Assembly (NCBI RefSeq): GCF_000427885.1
Contig: NZ_ATYW01000005.1
Coordinates: 186,001-250,000, forward strand
Source: Glycomyces tenuis DSM 44171
GTDB lineage: Bacteria > Actinomycetota > Actinomycetes > Mycobacteriales > Micromonosporaceae
DNA length: 64,000 nt
Direction of reading: 5' to 3'
Shown: in pieces, positions 1 to 9,974 of the stretch
Layout: each line of letters opens with the position of its first letter
Numbering within the stretch: position 1 is the first letter of the stretch
Notes under the pieces: generated by a model
Seen by the model: the letters and a program-made list of their open reading frames with translations, nothing else
What the model was told of the DNA's origin: nothing
Databases searched by the model: none
Program-made: the position numbers and the translations under genes

Positions 1-885
1 GAGCGTTTTGGTCAGTTCGCCGATCACGCGGTAGTCGGCGTAGGCCTGATACACCTCGAGCATCGCGAACTCGGGAGAATGCGAGGAATCGGCGCCCTCG
101 TTGCGGAAGTTCCGGTTGATCTCGAATACGCGGTCGATGCCGCCGACCACGCACCGTTTCAAATACAACTCGGGCGCGATGCGCATGTACAGATCGATGT
201 CGTACGCATTCATATGCGTGACGAACGGCCGGGCGGTGGCCCCGCCGGGCTGGACCTGCATCATCGGCGTCTCGACTTCGACGAAGTCGCCGTCGTGGAG
301 TCGCTCGCGAATGGAGCGGATGACCGCGGCCCGGCGGCGCGCGGTGTCGCGGGCCTCGGGGCGCATGATGAGGTCGACGTAGCGCTGGCGGACGCGGGTC
401 TCCTCGGCGAGCGGCTTGTGGGCCACCGGCAGCGGCCTGAGGGCCTTGGCGGTGATCGTGAAGGAGTCGGCCATGACCGACAGCTCGCCGCGCTTGGAGG
501 TGACGACCTCGCCGGTGACGCCGAGGTGGTCGCCGATGTCGACCAGGCGCTTGAAGTCGGCGAGGGCCTCGGCCCCGACCTTGGCCTGGGAGAGCATCAC
601 CTGGAACTCGGTGCCGTCGCCGTCGCGCAGGCGCGCGAAGCACAGCTTCCCGGCGGTGCGCACGAAGATGACGCGGCCGACGGTGGCGACGGTGGTGCCG
701 GAGGACTCGCCGGCCTCCAGGCCCGCGAAGCGTTCGCGCAGCTCGGCGAGGGTGTGCGTGCGCGAATAGCCGAGCGCGTACGGCTGCTTGCCCTCGGACA
801 GGAGGGCGGCGCGCTTCTCGCGCCTGATCCTCATCTGCTCGGGAAGGTCGTCGCCGGTCTCTGTGGGCTGCTCGTGCTCGGTCAC
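1..885 (-). CDS. lysS: Lysyl-tRNA synthetase, class II (3' end cut off by window)
   Basis: Charges tRNA-Lys with lysine using ATP in the cytoplasm. The first 295 codons are present; the rest lies outside the window. Residues about 60-180 form the OB-fold anticodon-binding domain. Class II motif 2 is clear at about 252-262 ([11 protein letters not shown]), followed by the LysRS-typical [16 protein letters not shown] stretch. I chose the GTG start at 885 because the frame begins VTEHEQ and the conserved N-terminal region follows directly; no better start lies upstream before amrB. It follows the AmmeMemoRadiSam genes by 63 bp on the same strand and may be co-transcribed with them. Identification is secure at family level. 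Confidence 0.95.
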   Translation of the reverse strand, partial: MTEHEQPTETGDDLPEQMRIRREKRAALLSEGKQPYALGYSRTHTLAELRERFAGLEAGESSGTTVATVGRVIFVRTAGKLCFARLRDGDGTEFQVMLSQAKVGAEALADFKRLVDIGDHLGVTGEVVTSKRGELSVMADSFTITAKALRPLPVAHKPLAEETRVRQRYVDLIMRPEARDTARRRAAVIRSIRERLHDGDFVEVETPMMQVQPGGATARPFVTHMNAYDIDLYMRIAPELYLKRCVVGGIDRVFEINRNFRNEGADSSHSPEFAMLEVYQAYADYRVIGELTKTL

Positions 886-948
886 GTCTTACAGGGTAAA
901 CGCCGCTTCCGGGGCACGGCATGCGAGTTTCGCCGCACCCCCGGCGGA

Positions 949-1770
949 TCACAGACCGTCCGGCGTCTCCACGGGCGGCGCCTCCACGGCGAACGCCGGG
1001 TAGCCGACGACGCGGTCGGTGTGGCCGGTGGTGTCGGCGGAGGTGCCGAGCGCGAGCTGGCGCGGGCGCCGCCCGGTCGCGTCGGCCCAGGCGACGGTGC
1101 CGCGCAGGGCGAACACGCCGCAGGCGTGGGTGGTGGAGATCTCGCGGGGACGCAGGCCTCGGATGGCCTCGGCGGTGCCCCCGTCGATGCGGCGGGCGGT
1201 CTCCAGGTCGTGGTAGTGCGACAGGTCGGTCGAGCACAGCAGGACGGCGCCCTCCCCGGCCTCGGCCAGGAGCGAGGCGATGACGCGCGCGGTGTCGGGC
1301 GTCTGGCTCATGCCGACGGCCACGGGCGTGACGGTGAAGCCCTCGCCGAGGGCGACCTGGAGGAACGGCAGCTGCACTTCCAGGGAGTGCTCCTCGGTGT
1401 GCGGGAGCCGCGAGGAGCCGACGACCCCCGTGGGCGCGGCCTCGATGAGCCCGAGCGGCGTCTCCCAGGCCGTGTAGGGGGCGGCGGCGTGCCCGCGCAG
1501 CGGGTGGTGGTGGGAGGGGCCGACGAGGACCACGCGCTCGATGCGGTCGCGGTGGCGGGCCAGGCGCGCGTACACCTCGGCGGCCACGCGTCCGGAGAAG
1601 CGGTGTCCGGCGTGGGGCACGATGTAGGCGCGCGCGAGCGGCTCGCCGCTCGGGACGTCGACCGCGTCGACGAGACGGGCGGTCTCGGCGCGGAGGCGGT
1701 CGGGGTCGGCGGAGTAGAACCGTCCGGCGACGGCCGGCGGCCTGACGGTGTCTGATGTCGTCAAGGGCAT
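949..1770 (-). CDS. amrB: AmmeMemoRadiSam system protein B (MEMO1 family)
   Basis: A 273-aa protein of the Memo family, the 'B' member of the AmmeMemoRadiSam set, whose substrate is not settled. Family signatures: PHAGHRFSG at 52-60, GPSHHHP at 84-90, EEHSLEVQLPFL at 126-137 and TDLSHYHD at 181-188; the histidines line the metal or active site in Memo-like and extradiol-dioxygenase-like folds. It has no signal peptide and is expected to be cytosolic. It lies 62 bp downstream of the radical SAM partner on the same strand, the usual pairing. The 'A' (AMMECR1-like) protein is not fused to either gene and is not in the window. Confidence 0.9.
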   Translation of the reverse strand: MPLTTSDTVRPPAVAGRFYSADPDRLRAETARLVDAVDVPSGEPLARAYIVPHAGHRFSGRVAAEVYARLARHRDRIERVVLVGPSHHHPLRGHAAAPYTAWETPLGLIEAAPTGVVGSSRLPHTEEHSLEVQLPFLQVALGEGFTVTPVAVGMSQTPDTARVIASLLAEAGEGAVLLCSTDLSHYHDLETARRIDGGTAEAIRGLRPREISTTHACGVFALRGTVAWADATGRRPRQLALGTSADTTGHTDRVVGYPAFAVEAPPVETPDGL

Positions 1771-1832
1771 GTTCTCGCGTCTCTCGGGTTATGGTTCCTG
1801 CTGTGCTGTACCGGGCCACCAGCTGGGCTGTG

Positions 1833-2993
1833 TTACTTATGGGACGATGCGGTGAGGCGGATCGGTTGCCGCCTCGGACCCCAGTCTCCGGCCTTTCCCT
1901 CGTAGACACCGGGAATGTTCACGCCGCAGAATGAGCATTGTCCGGAATTTGACAACGCATAACGGTCAATCCGGTACCAATCGCGGATCACGAGAGCTTC
2001 GCCACAGCCGGGGCAGTAGGTCGTCTGGTTCGCCGTGTCGTGGACGTTGCCGGTGTAGACGTAGCGCAGCCCTTCGGCGAGGGCCCTCGCGCGGGCGCGC
2101 CTGAGGGTGGCGGGCGGGGTGGGCGGCACGTCGCGCATCTTGAAGTCGGGGTGGAACGCCGTGAAGTGCAGCGGGACGTCCGGGCCGAGGTGCTCGGCGA
2201 TCCACGCGCACTCGGCGGCGATCTCGGCGTCCGAGTCGTTGTGGCCGGGGATGAGCAGCGTCGTGATCTCGGTCCACACCTCGGTCTCGTGCACGAGGTA
2301 TTCGAGCGTCTCCAGGACCGTCCCCAGTGAGGCGAACGCGATCTTCTTGTAGAAGTCCTCGGTGAAGGCCTTGAGGTCGATGTTCGCGGCGTCCATGTGG
2401 GCGTACAGCTCGGCGCGCGGCTCGGCGTTGATGTACCCGGCCGAGACCGCCACGGCCTTGAGCCCGGCCGCTCGGGCGGCGTCGGCGCAGTCGGCGGCGT
2501 ACTCGAGGAAGATCGTCGGGTCGTTGTAGGTGAACGCGATCGACTTGCATCCGAGGCGTTTCGCCTCGGCCGCGAGCGTCTCGGGCCCGGCCGCGGAGGC
2601 GAGCGTGTCGATCTCGCGGGACTTGGAGATGTCCCAGTTCTGGCAGAAGCGGCACCCCAGGTTGCACCCGGCCGTCCCGAACGACAGGACCGGCGTGCCC
2701 GGCAGGAAGTGGTTGAGCGGCTTCTTCTCGATCGGGTCGACGCAGAACCCCGAGGAGCGCCCGTAGGAGGTCAGGACGATCTGATCGCCCGCGCGGGCCC
2801 GCACGAAGCACAGCCCCCGCTGGCCGTCGCGCAGGCGGCACGCGCGGGGGCACACGGTGCACTCGATGCGGCCGTCGTCGAGCGCGCGGTGGTGGGCGGT
2901 GCCGACGGTGAACTCGTCGGCGCCGTCCACGCGGGGCCTGGCGGCGATCACGACCGGGCCGCCGCAATCGGGGTGATGCGGGCCATACCCCAA
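1833..2993 (-). CDS. amrS: AmmeMemoRadiSam system radical SAM enzyme
   Basis: A radical SAM protein of the AmrS/PflA-like group, 386 aa with this start. The [4Fe-4S]-binding cysteines are C110, C114 and C117 in GCNLGCRFCQNWD, the CxxxCxxC pattern of radical SAM enzymes. An N-terminal cysteine cluster (ECTVCPRAC, 44-52) and a C-terminal zinc-ribbon-like pair (CPGC and CSFC, about 333-362) are typical of this subfamily. The start is uncertain: the frame opens at a TTG (2993) with no clear ribosome site, and a GTG at 2951 is a reasonable alternative. Its substrate is not known from sequence; the next gene downstream is its usual partner, the Memo-like protein B. Confidence 0.88.
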   Translation of the reverse strand: MGYGPHHPDCGGPVVIAARPRVDGADEFTVGTAHHRALDDGRIECTVCPRACRLRDGQRGLCFVRARAGDQIVLTSYGRSSGFCVDPIEKKPLNHFLPGTPVLSFGTAGCNLGCRFCQNWDISKSREIDTLASAAGPETLAAEAKRLGCKSIAFTYNDPTIFLEYAADCADAARAAGLKAVAVSAGYINAEPRAELYAHMDAANIDLKAFTEDFYKKIAFASLGTVLETLEYLVHETEVWTEITTLLIPGHNDSDAEIAAECAWIAEHLGPDVPLHFTAFHPDFKMRDVPPTPPATLRRARARALAEGLRYVYTGNVHDTANQTTYCPGCGEALVIRDWYRIDRYALSNSGQCSFCGVNIPGVYEGKAGDWGPRRQPIRLTASSHK

Positions 2994-3024
2994 CGGTAGC
3001 GCCCGCGTCGAGGCGCCGAAACGG

Positions 3025-3061
3025 CGACCGCGCGGCGCCCGGAGCGGGCGCCGCGCGGTCG
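3025..3061 (-). terminator. Hairpin terminator after the MsiK-type gene
   Basis: An uninterrupted 16-bp inverted repeat (3025-3040 pairing with 3046-3061) with a 5-nt loop sits 14 bp downstream of the ABC ATPase stop codon. There is no T-tract, which is normal for terminators in GC-rich actinobacteria. Confidence 0.75.
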
Positions 3062-3074
3062 GAATCGAATGTCG

Positions 3075-4169
<1,095 letters not shown>

Positions 4170-4184
4170 GATGAGGTCCTTTCA

Positions 4185-4202
4185 CTGGCAGGCACGTGCC
4201 AG
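4185..4202 (-). promoter_or_regulatory. Palindromic operator candidate upstream of the MsiK-type gene
   Basis: CTGGCA-N6-TGCCAG with a nested GGCACGTGCC (4191-4200), starting 15 bp upstream of the ATG. A second perfect 12-bp palindrome, GCTTGTACAAGC, is at 4224-4235. The arrangement resembles LacI-family operators on sugar genes; the regulator is not in the window. Confidence 0.5.
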
Positions 4203-4433
4203 ACGATCCGTTGTAAAAGGCGTGCTTGTACAAGCCGTAGGAAGGACCTCGCTGAAGCGCGGCCCCGCACTGCGACCTGCGCGCCGCAGACGTCGCCGCC
4301 GCGGAGCGTGTGGTGAGCCTAACGGCATCTGAATGCCTTTGCCAAGTCGGCGGCGAACGTTTGTCCGATTTCCAAAGGAAAGTTTGCGGAACCGTTACCC
4401 GCGTCACTGCGCGTCATCGGACGCGACGCGCCG

Positions 4434-5177
4434 TCACCGGACGCGCAGCGACTGAAGCAGGGCCTCCTCGCCGGCGACGTCGCAGATGCCGAACGGCAGC
4501 CGCCCCCACAGGGCGAGCGCGATGTCCGAGGCCGAGCCCGCCGCGCGCGCCTGGAGGGCCGTGCGCGGCTCGGGGTCGTCGAGCAGCGACACCAGGCCGT
4601 CGCGCAGCCGCACGAACCACGTCGCGTCGGCGTCCTGGGCGAACAGCTGCACGAGCCCGCCGGGCTCGGCGTGCGGTCCGCGCCTGATCCCGACCGGGAC
4701 GAACGCCTCGAACACCTCCGAGATCGCATCGGCGGCGAGCGCGGTGGGCAGCGGCGCGGTGGAGCCGACGGCCATCTGCGCGTCCCAGCGGGCCAGGGCG
4801 GTGGCGACGGCGGCGCGCCGCTGCCAGAACTCGGCGTTCCACGGCACGGGCGCCCACGTCCACACCGGCGAGTCGGCCGGGTGGGATTCGAACGCGCGGA
4901 GGAGGCGGTCGAGCGATGCGTCGAAGGCGGCGAGCGTCTCGGCCTCGGCCGGGCGCGCGGGCGGCGGCTCGGGGACGCCCTCCTCGACGGCGCCGGACGC
5001 GAGGGCGTCGACGGCCCAACCGTAGAGGCGCACGAGCTCGGCCGGCAGATCGGCGATGGTGACGTCGGGGCGGGAGGGGACGAGACGGCCGGGCGCTTCG
5101 CGGTCGGCGATCTCCCGCAGCGCGCCGGCCTCGTGCTTCAGCTCGGTCAGGTAGTCCGTGTTCCGTGGCTTCGCCAT
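4434..5177 (-). CDS. Maleylpyruvate isomerase-like (mycothiol-dependent, DinB-fold) protein, probably lacking its metal site
   Basis: A 247-aa protein whose architecture follows the mycothiol-dependent maleylpyruvate isomerase family: an N-terminal DinB-like helix bundle, the PVWTW block at about residue 120, and the C-terminal SASDIALALWGRLP motif. The histidines that bind the metal in active members (an H in helix 2 and the HExxxH-like stretch before RWD) are missing: the corresponding segment reads RAAVATALARWDAQM. It may therefore be a non-catalytic relative. I start it at the ATG at 5177; an in-frame ATG at 5204 would add nine residues. It is divergent from murB with only 48 bp between, so the promoters must overlap. 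Confidence 0.7.
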   Translation of the reverse strand: MAKPRNTDYLTELKHEAGALREIADREAPGRLVPSRPDVTIADLPAELVRLYGWAVDALASGAVEEGVPEPPPARPAEAETLAAFDASLDRLLRAFESHPADSPVWTWAPVPWNAEFWQRRAAVATALARWDAQMAVGSTAPLPTALAADAISEVFEAFVPVGIRRGPHAEPGGLVQLFAQDADATWFVRLRDGLVSLLDDPEPRTALQARAAGSASDIALALWGRLPFGICDVAGEEALLQSLRVR

Positions 5178-5225
5178 GGGTGACCGCCGATCGTTGTAGC
5201 CCATGAACAGCTTAGGCTTTGCGGC

Positions 5226-6293
5226 GTGACTGACGCCAGCCCACACGGAAGCGAGCATACCGCGACAGGCCGCGATCGCGGCGCGATGCTCGCGCCATTC
5301 ACGACGCTGCGGCTCGGCGGCCCGGCGCGGCGCCTGGTGGAGGCGTCGAGCTCCGAGGAGGCCGTCGAGGCGCTGCGCGAGGCCGAGGGCCCGACGCTGG
5401 TGCTCGCCGGCGGCAGCAACGTCGTCATCGGCGACGACGGCTTCGACGGGACGGTGGTCCTGCTGCGCGGCGCCGGGATCGAGCCGCTCGACGACGACGT
5501 GGTGCGCGTCCAGGCCGGGCAGGTGTGGGACGAGTTCACGGCCTGGGCCGTCGACCACGGCCGCTCCGGCGTCGAGTGCCTCGGCGGCATCCCCGGCTCG
5601 GCGGGGGCGACCCCGATCCAGAACGTCGGCGCCTACGGCCAGGAGGTGTCGCAGACGATCGCGGCGGTGCGGGTGTGGGACCGCGAGGCCGACCGGATCC
5701 GCGACTGGTCGCCGTCCGAGTGCGGCTTCGCCTACCGGCACAGCGTCTTCAAGCGCGAAAGCCGCTACTTCGTGATGAGCGTCGACTTCCGGCTCGAACC
5801 GGGCGGGCTGTCGCGGCCGATCGCGTACGCCGAGGCGGCGAAGCGCCTGGGCGTCGAGGTCGGCGAGCGGGTGCCGCTGAAGCGGGCCAGGGAGGTCGTC
5901 CTCGAGCTGCGGCGCGGCAAGGGCATGGTGCTCGACGAGGGCGACCACGACACGTGGAGCGCGGGCTCGTTCTTCACCAACCCGGTGCTCGACCGAGGAG
6001 CGTTCCACGCCCTCACCGCGGCCCTGGGCAAGGACGCTCCGCATTGGCCGGTCGGCGAGGGCGAGGTGAAGGTCTCGGCGGCGTGGCTCATCGGCGCGGC
6101 GGGCTTCGACAAGGGCCACCGGCGGGGCCGCGTCGGCCTGTCGACGAAGCACACGCTCGCGCTGACCAACCGGGGCGGGGCGACGGCCGCCGAGCTGCTC
6201 GCGCTGGCGCGGGAGGTGGCCGACGGCGTCGAGGCGAAGTTCGGCGTCAGACTGCGCCCCGAGCCGGTCCTGGTCGGCGCCTCACTCGATTGA
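5226..6293 (+). CDS. murB: UDP-N-acetylmuramate dehydrogenase
   Basis: Reduces UDP-N-acetylenolpyruvylglucosamine to UDP-N-acetylmuramate with NADPH and FAD in early peptidoglycan synthesis, in the cytoplasm. It has 355 aa, a usual length for actinobacterial MurB. FAD-binding elements: GGSNVVIGDDGF at 62-73 and GIPGSAGATPIQNVGAYGQE at 121-140; YRHSVFK at 170-176 follows; the substrate and proton-donor loop SAGSFFTNP is at 245-253. It starts at a GTG just inside the short divergent promoter region. Its end is 12 bp from the convergent MMPL gene. A decayed copy of its 3' third lies at 16547-16878. Confidence 0.95.
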   Translation: MTDASPHGSEHTATGRDRGAMLAPFTTLRLGGPARRLVEASSSEEAVEALREAEGPTLVLAGGSNVVIGDDGFDGTVVLLRGAGIEPLDDDVVRVQAGQVWDEFTAWAVDHGRSGVECLGGIPGSAGATPIQNVGAYGQEVSQTIAAVRVWDREADRIRDWSPSECGFAYRHSVFKRESRYFVMSVDFRLEPGGLSRPIAYAEAAKRLGVEVGERVPLKRAREVVLELRRGKGMVLDEGDHDTWSAGSFFTNPVLDRGAFHALTAALGKDAPHWPVGEGEVKVSAAWLIGAAGFDKGHRRGRVGLSTKHTLALTNRGGATAAELLALAREVADGVEAKFGVRLRPEPVLVGASLD

Positions 6294-6305
6294 GGCCCTC
6301 GGGTC

Positions 6306-8516
6306 TCAGTCGCTGACGCCGATGCGGGCGTGGAGCCTGCGCAGCGGGGCGGGCGCCCACCAGTTCCACCGGCCGGTGAGCCGCATGAGGGACGGCAGGA
6401 GCACGCCGCGGATGACGGTGGCGTCGACGACCACGGCCAGGGCCATGCCGACGCCGAGCATCTGCAGCAGGACGACCTGGCCGGTGGCGTAGACGGCGAA
6501 GGAGAACGCCAGCACCAGCGCCGCGGCGGTCACCAGCGGCGCGCTGCGCTGGAGTCCGATCGCGATCGAGCGGGCGTTGTCGCCGGTGCGGTCGTACTCC
6601 TCTTTGATGCGCGAGAGCATGAAGACCTCGTAGTCCATGGACAGCCCGTAGGCGACGCAGAACATGAGGATGGGGATGCTCGGCTCGAAGGAGCCCTGCG
6701 GAGTGAATCCGAGGAGCCCTGAGAGGTTCCCCTCCTGGAAGATCCACACCAGAGCGCCGAACATCACCGACAGCGACAGCGCATTGAGGACGGTGGCCTT
6801 GAGCGGCGCGATGACGCTGCCGGTCATGAGGAACAGGATCACGAAGGTGACCAGCACGATCAAGGCGAGCACGAGCGGGAGCCGGTCGAGCAGGGCGTCG
6901 CGGAAGTCGGCCAGGTCGGCCGGGTAGCCCGAGACGGCGGTGTCGAACGGCGCCTCGACGGCCCGGAGGTCGACGACCATCCCGTAGGGGTCGTCGCGCA
7001 TGGCCTCGCCGGTGGGCACCGCCTCCAGCCAGGTGTCGCCGTTCTCGGCGACGGCGAAGCGCCCCTCCGCGGCTGGCGAGGTCCGCTCGCCGTCGACGAA
7101 GCGGCCCGCGGCCGAGTCGACCTGGGCGATGCCGGGCACCTCGGACAGCTCGGCGGCGTAGGCGGCCAGTGCCGCCTCCTCGGGGGCGTGGGCGAGGACG
7201 CGCATCGCGTCGGTGGCCTCGGCGGCGAAGTTCGCGGTGATCTGGTCGGTGACGGCGCGGCTGTCGGCGCTCTCCGGCAGCGAGCGCTCGTCGGGGACGC
7301 CGAAGCGGACGCCGAGGAACGGCGAGGCCAGCAGCAGCACCAGCGCGAGCGCGGCGGCGCCCCAGGCGAGCGGGCGGCGCATGACGGCGGCGGTGAGGCG
7401 GTACCAGCGTCCCCGCTCCAGCGGCCGGGACGGGCGGCGGCGCAGCTCCACCCGGTGGCCCCAGGCGGCGAGCGCGGCCGGGAGGAGGACCACGGCGCCG
7501 ACGACGGCGGTGAGCGGGACGAGGAGGCCGGCGTAGGCGAAGGAGCGCAGGAACGGGAACGGCATGGCCAGCAGCACCGAGAGGCCGGCGGCGACGGTGA
7601 GGGCGCTGAACAGGACCGTCCGCCCGGCGGTGGCGACGGTCGCGGCCACGGCCTCGGCGCGCTCGGCTCCGGCGGTGATCTGCTCGCGGTAGCGGTTGAT
7701 GATGAACAGGCAGTAGTCGACGGCCAGGCCCACGCTCATGACGAGGACGAGGTTGGCCGCGAAGGTCGAGACCTCGACGAGGGCGGCCACGCCGCGCATG
7801 AGCGCCAGCGAGGCGACCAGGGAGAACAGTCCGACGCCCATGGTCAGCAGCGCGGCGACGGGCCTGCGGTAGAGGACGATCAAAAGCAGCAGCAGGCTGG
7901 GGATGATGATGGCCTCGGCCACCAGGAAGTCCCCGCGGGCCAGTTCGGCGACCTCGCGGAACAGCTCGTCCGAGCCGCCGACGCCGACCTCGACCGCGCC
8001 GTGCTCGCCCGCGAAGTCGTCTTTGAGGCCGGGCAGGACGTTCTCGCGCACGTCGGTGACATCGCCGGGGATGTGGGCGAGGATGAGCGCCTGGGAGCCG
8101 TCCTCGCTGACCAGCGTCGGGGACCGGCCGTCCCAGTAGGAGTCGACCGAGGCGACGCGCCCGTGGGCGGCCAGCTCGGCGGCGAGCGCCGCGCCGGCCT
8201 CGGCGGAGGCCGCCGAGTCGACCCGGCCGTCGTCGGCGGTGACCAGCAGCAGGAAGTTGGCGTTGCCGACCGCGAAGCGCTCGTCGAGCTCGTCGCCGGT
8301 GACGATGGACTCGGAGCCGGGCACCTCGTAGCGCGACAGGACCAGCGCGCCCATGGTGCCGGAGCCGATCAGGCCGCCGACGACGAAGAGGAGGGCCGCG
8401 GCGGCGAGCAGCGGGCGCCTGCGGCGGACGACGGCCCGGCCGAACCGGTGCAGCGCCGAGCTCGGCGGCTCATCGACCGGACTGGGCTTAGGATGCGGGG
8501 CGGTGGTGGAGGTCAT
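6306..8516 (-). CDS. MMPL-family RND transporter
   Basis: A 736-aa membrane exporter of the MMPL/RND superfamily. The layout is classic: one N-terminal membrane helix after a basic cytoplasmic tail, an extracytoplasmic domain (about 60-190), five more helices, then the same pattern repeated (helix near 385, extracytoplasmic loop to about 530, five helices to the C terminus). The helix-4 motif GLAVDYCLFIINRYRE and its second copy GLSMDYEVFMLSRIKE carry the conserved Asp-Tyr pair of the proton pathway. It is divergent from a TetR repressor with two operators between them, so it is probably induced by the ligand it exports, a lipid or hydrophobic drug. Its substrate cannot be told from sequence. 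Confidence 0.92.
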   Translation of the reverse strand: MTSTTAPHPKPSPVDEPPSSALHRFGRAVVRRRRPLLAAAALLFVVGGLIGSGTMGALVLSRYEVPGSESIVTGDELDERFAVGNANFLLLVTADDGRVDSAASAEAGAALAAELAAHGRVASVDSYWDGRSPTLVSEDGSQALILAHIPGDVTDVRENVLPGLKDDFAGEHGAVEVGVGGSDELFREVAELARGDFLVAEAIIIPSLLLLLIVLYRRPVAALLTMGVGLFSLVASLALMRGVAALVEVSTFAANLVLVMSVGLAVDYCLFIINRYREQITAGAERAEAVAATVATAGRTVLFSALTVAAGLSVLLAMPFPFLRSFAYAGLLVPLTAVVGAVVLLPAALAAWGHRVELRRRPSRPLERGRWYRLTAAVMRRPLAWGAAALALVLLLASPFLGVRFGVPDERSLPESADSRAVTDQITANFAAEATDAMRVLAHAPEEAALAAYAAELSEVPGIAQVDSAAGRFVDGERTSPAAEGRFAVAENGDTWLEAVPTGEAMRDDPYGMVVDLRAVEAPFDTAVSGYPADLADFRDALLDRLPLVLALIVLVTFVILFLMTGSVIAPLKATVLNALSLSVMFGALVWIFQEGNLSGLLGFTPQGSFEPSIPILMFCVAYGLSMDYEVFMLSRIKEEYDRTGDNARSIAIGLQRSAPLVTAAALVLAFSFAVYATGQVVLLQMLGVGMALAVVVDATVIRGVLLPSLMRLTGRWNWWAPAPLRRLHARIGVSD

Positions 8517-8542
8517 GAGGGTCTCCCGACCGACGTAAACTG

Positions 8543-8564
8543 AATACGAGTAAATGCTCGTATT
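8543..8564. promoter_or_regulatory. TetR-type operator 1
   Basis: AATACGAG-N6-CTCGTATT: 8-bp arms forming a perfect inverted repeat between the divergent MMPL and TetR genes. The site is AT-rich against a GC-rich background. Its centre is 25 bp from the second copy. Confidence 0.8.
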
Positions 8565-8567
8565 TAA

Positions 8568-8589
8568 AATACGAGCGTTTGCTCGTGTT
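8568..8589. promoter_or_regulatory. TetR-type operator 2
   Basis: AATACGAG-N6-CTCGTGTT, one mismatch from a perfect repeat of operator 1 and on the same helical face only approximately (25-bp spacing). It ends 21 bp before the TetR start codon, so binding would also repress tetR. Confidence 0.78.
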
Positions 8590-8610
8590 TTCTAGAGCAA
8601 AGGACGCTTC

Positions 8611-9234
8611 GTGACCGACGACACGCCGAAGACGCCCCGGAAGCGGCAGGCCAGGGGCGAGAAGCGGATCGCCGAGCTGCTGGACGCCGCCGCGGAGGTC
8701 TTCGCGGAGGAGGGCTTCAAGGGCGCGAGCACGAACGCGATCGCCGCCCGGGCCGGGGCTTCGCCGGGGACGCTGTACCAGTTCTTCAGGAACAAGGAGG
8801 CGATCGCCGAGGCGCTGGTGGCCCGCTATGTCGAGCGGCTGCGGGAGGCCCACGGGGAGGCCTTCGACATCGAGGTGTCGAAGCTGCCCTTGGACGAGAT
8901 GCTCGACCGGATGCTCGACCCGCTGATCGCCTTCGACCGCGCGAACCCGGGTTTCTACGTGCTGCTGTCCGATCCGCACGTCTCCCCCGAGCTGGCGGGG
9001 GCGAAGCGGCCGGCCCAGAAGCTGATGCTCGAGCGGATCGACCGGATCCTGGAGGCGCGGGCGCCGGGGCTGACGGCCGAGGAGCGGGGGCTCACCGCGG
9101 AGATGGCGGTCCACCTCTTCAGGGGGGTGCTGCCGATGATCATGGCGGCCGAGGAGGACGAGCTCCCGCGGGTGAGCGCCGAGACCAAACGCGCCCTGCG
9201 CGCCTACATCGCCCCGATCATCGGCGAGGACTGA
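8611..9234 (+). CDS. TetR/AcrR-family transcriptional repressor
   Basis: A 207-aa one-component regulator. The N-terminal HTH (about 18-64) contains the standard AAEVFAEEGFKGASTNAIAARAG...TLYQFFRNKEA pattern; the rest is an all-alpha ligand-binding and dimerisation domain. It starts at the GTG at 8611, with AAAGGAC about 9 nt upstream. It is divergent from the MMPL exporter, and the 94-bp gap holds two nearly identical 22-bp inverted repeats, so autoregulation and repression of the exporter are the natural reading. The inducer is unknown. Confidence 0.93.
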   Translation: MTDDTPKTPRKRQARGEKRIAELLDAAAEVFAEEGFKGASTNAIAARAGASPGTLYQFFRNKEAIAEALVARYVERLREAHGEAFDIEVSKLPLDEMLDRMLDPLIAFDRANPGFYVLLSDPHVSPELAGAKRPAQKLMLERIDRILEARAPGLTAEERGLTAEMAVHLFRGVLPMIMAAEEDELPRVSAETKRALRAYIAPIIGED

Positions 9235-9324
9235 GGAGCCGAGAGCGGCGCCGGAGCGGCCGCGCCGACCTCGCCGGATTCGCGCCGCAGAGCCGGTGCG
9301 GCACCGCCGGATAGGATTCGCCGC

Positions 9325-9813
9325 ATGGCTCATACCGGTCCCCCGCCGCCGCAGTCGCTGATCGACGGCATCGCGGTCTCCTACACCGTGGCGTGCGCGT
9401 TCTTCACCGACCCCGAAGGCAAGGTGCTGCTGGTGAAGCCGAACTACCGCGACGACTGGGCGTTCGTCGGCGGCCTCGTCGACAAGGGAGAGTCACCCCA
9501 CGAGGCGTGCGCGCGGGAGACCAAAGAGGAGATCGGGCTGGACGTGCCGCCCGGCGAGCTGCTGGTGCTCGACTGGGTTCCGATGCACGAGTTCGTGTCC
9601 GCGCCGTTGACGTTCTACCTGTTCGACGGCGGCGTCATCGACGACCCCGGTCGCATTCGGCTGCAAGCGGATGAGCTCGACGAGTTCGGCTTCTTCCAGC
9701 CCGAGCGGGCGGCGGTGCTGTCGGCCGAGGTCAACCCGGGCCGCGTCGATCTGGCGCTGCGGGCGCGGCGAACGGGGAGGACCGCCTACCAGCCGTCGCA
9801 CCGCTCGGCCTGA
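9325..9813 (+). CDS. NUDIX hydrolase
   Basis: A 162-aa single-domain pyrophosphohydrolase. The Nudix box spans about 50-72 (GGLVDKGESPHEACARETKEEIG in three overlapping pieces: GGLVDKGE, ACARETKEEIG), with the glutamates of RExxEE present for Mg2+ binding. An N-terminal FTDPEGKVLLVKPNYRDDW strand pair precedes it. Length and order match small nucleotide-sugar or oxidised-nucleotide hydrolases, but the substrate cannot be deduced. It follows tetR by 90 bp and is probably transcribed separately. A small hairpin (9826-9840, 6-bp stem) follows the stop. Confidence 0.9.
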   Translation: MAHTGPPPPQSLIDGIAVSYTVACAFFTDPEGKVLLVKPNYRDDWAFVGGLVDKGESPHEACARETKEEIGLDVPPGELLVLDWVPMHEFVSAPLTFYLFDGGVIDDPGRIRLQADELDEFGFFQPERAAVLSAEVNPGRVDLALRARRTGRTAYQPSHRSA

Positions 9814-9974
9814 GCGGGCCGCGGCTCCGGCTTCGCCGGATCCGATCCTCAGCGGAGCGTTTCCGCCTCATTCACCCCAAGGGCATCCATTTTGCCTCCG
9901 AGTCTTGCGCGGACGTAGAGAGGATATTAAATTTATCTATAAATAAGCTTTGTTAAAGATTAGAGGTGAAGCCC

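Noticed and set aside
79..1755. A 558-codon open frame on the plus strand
   Set aside because: It is antisense to lysS and amrB, both of which have clear motifs.
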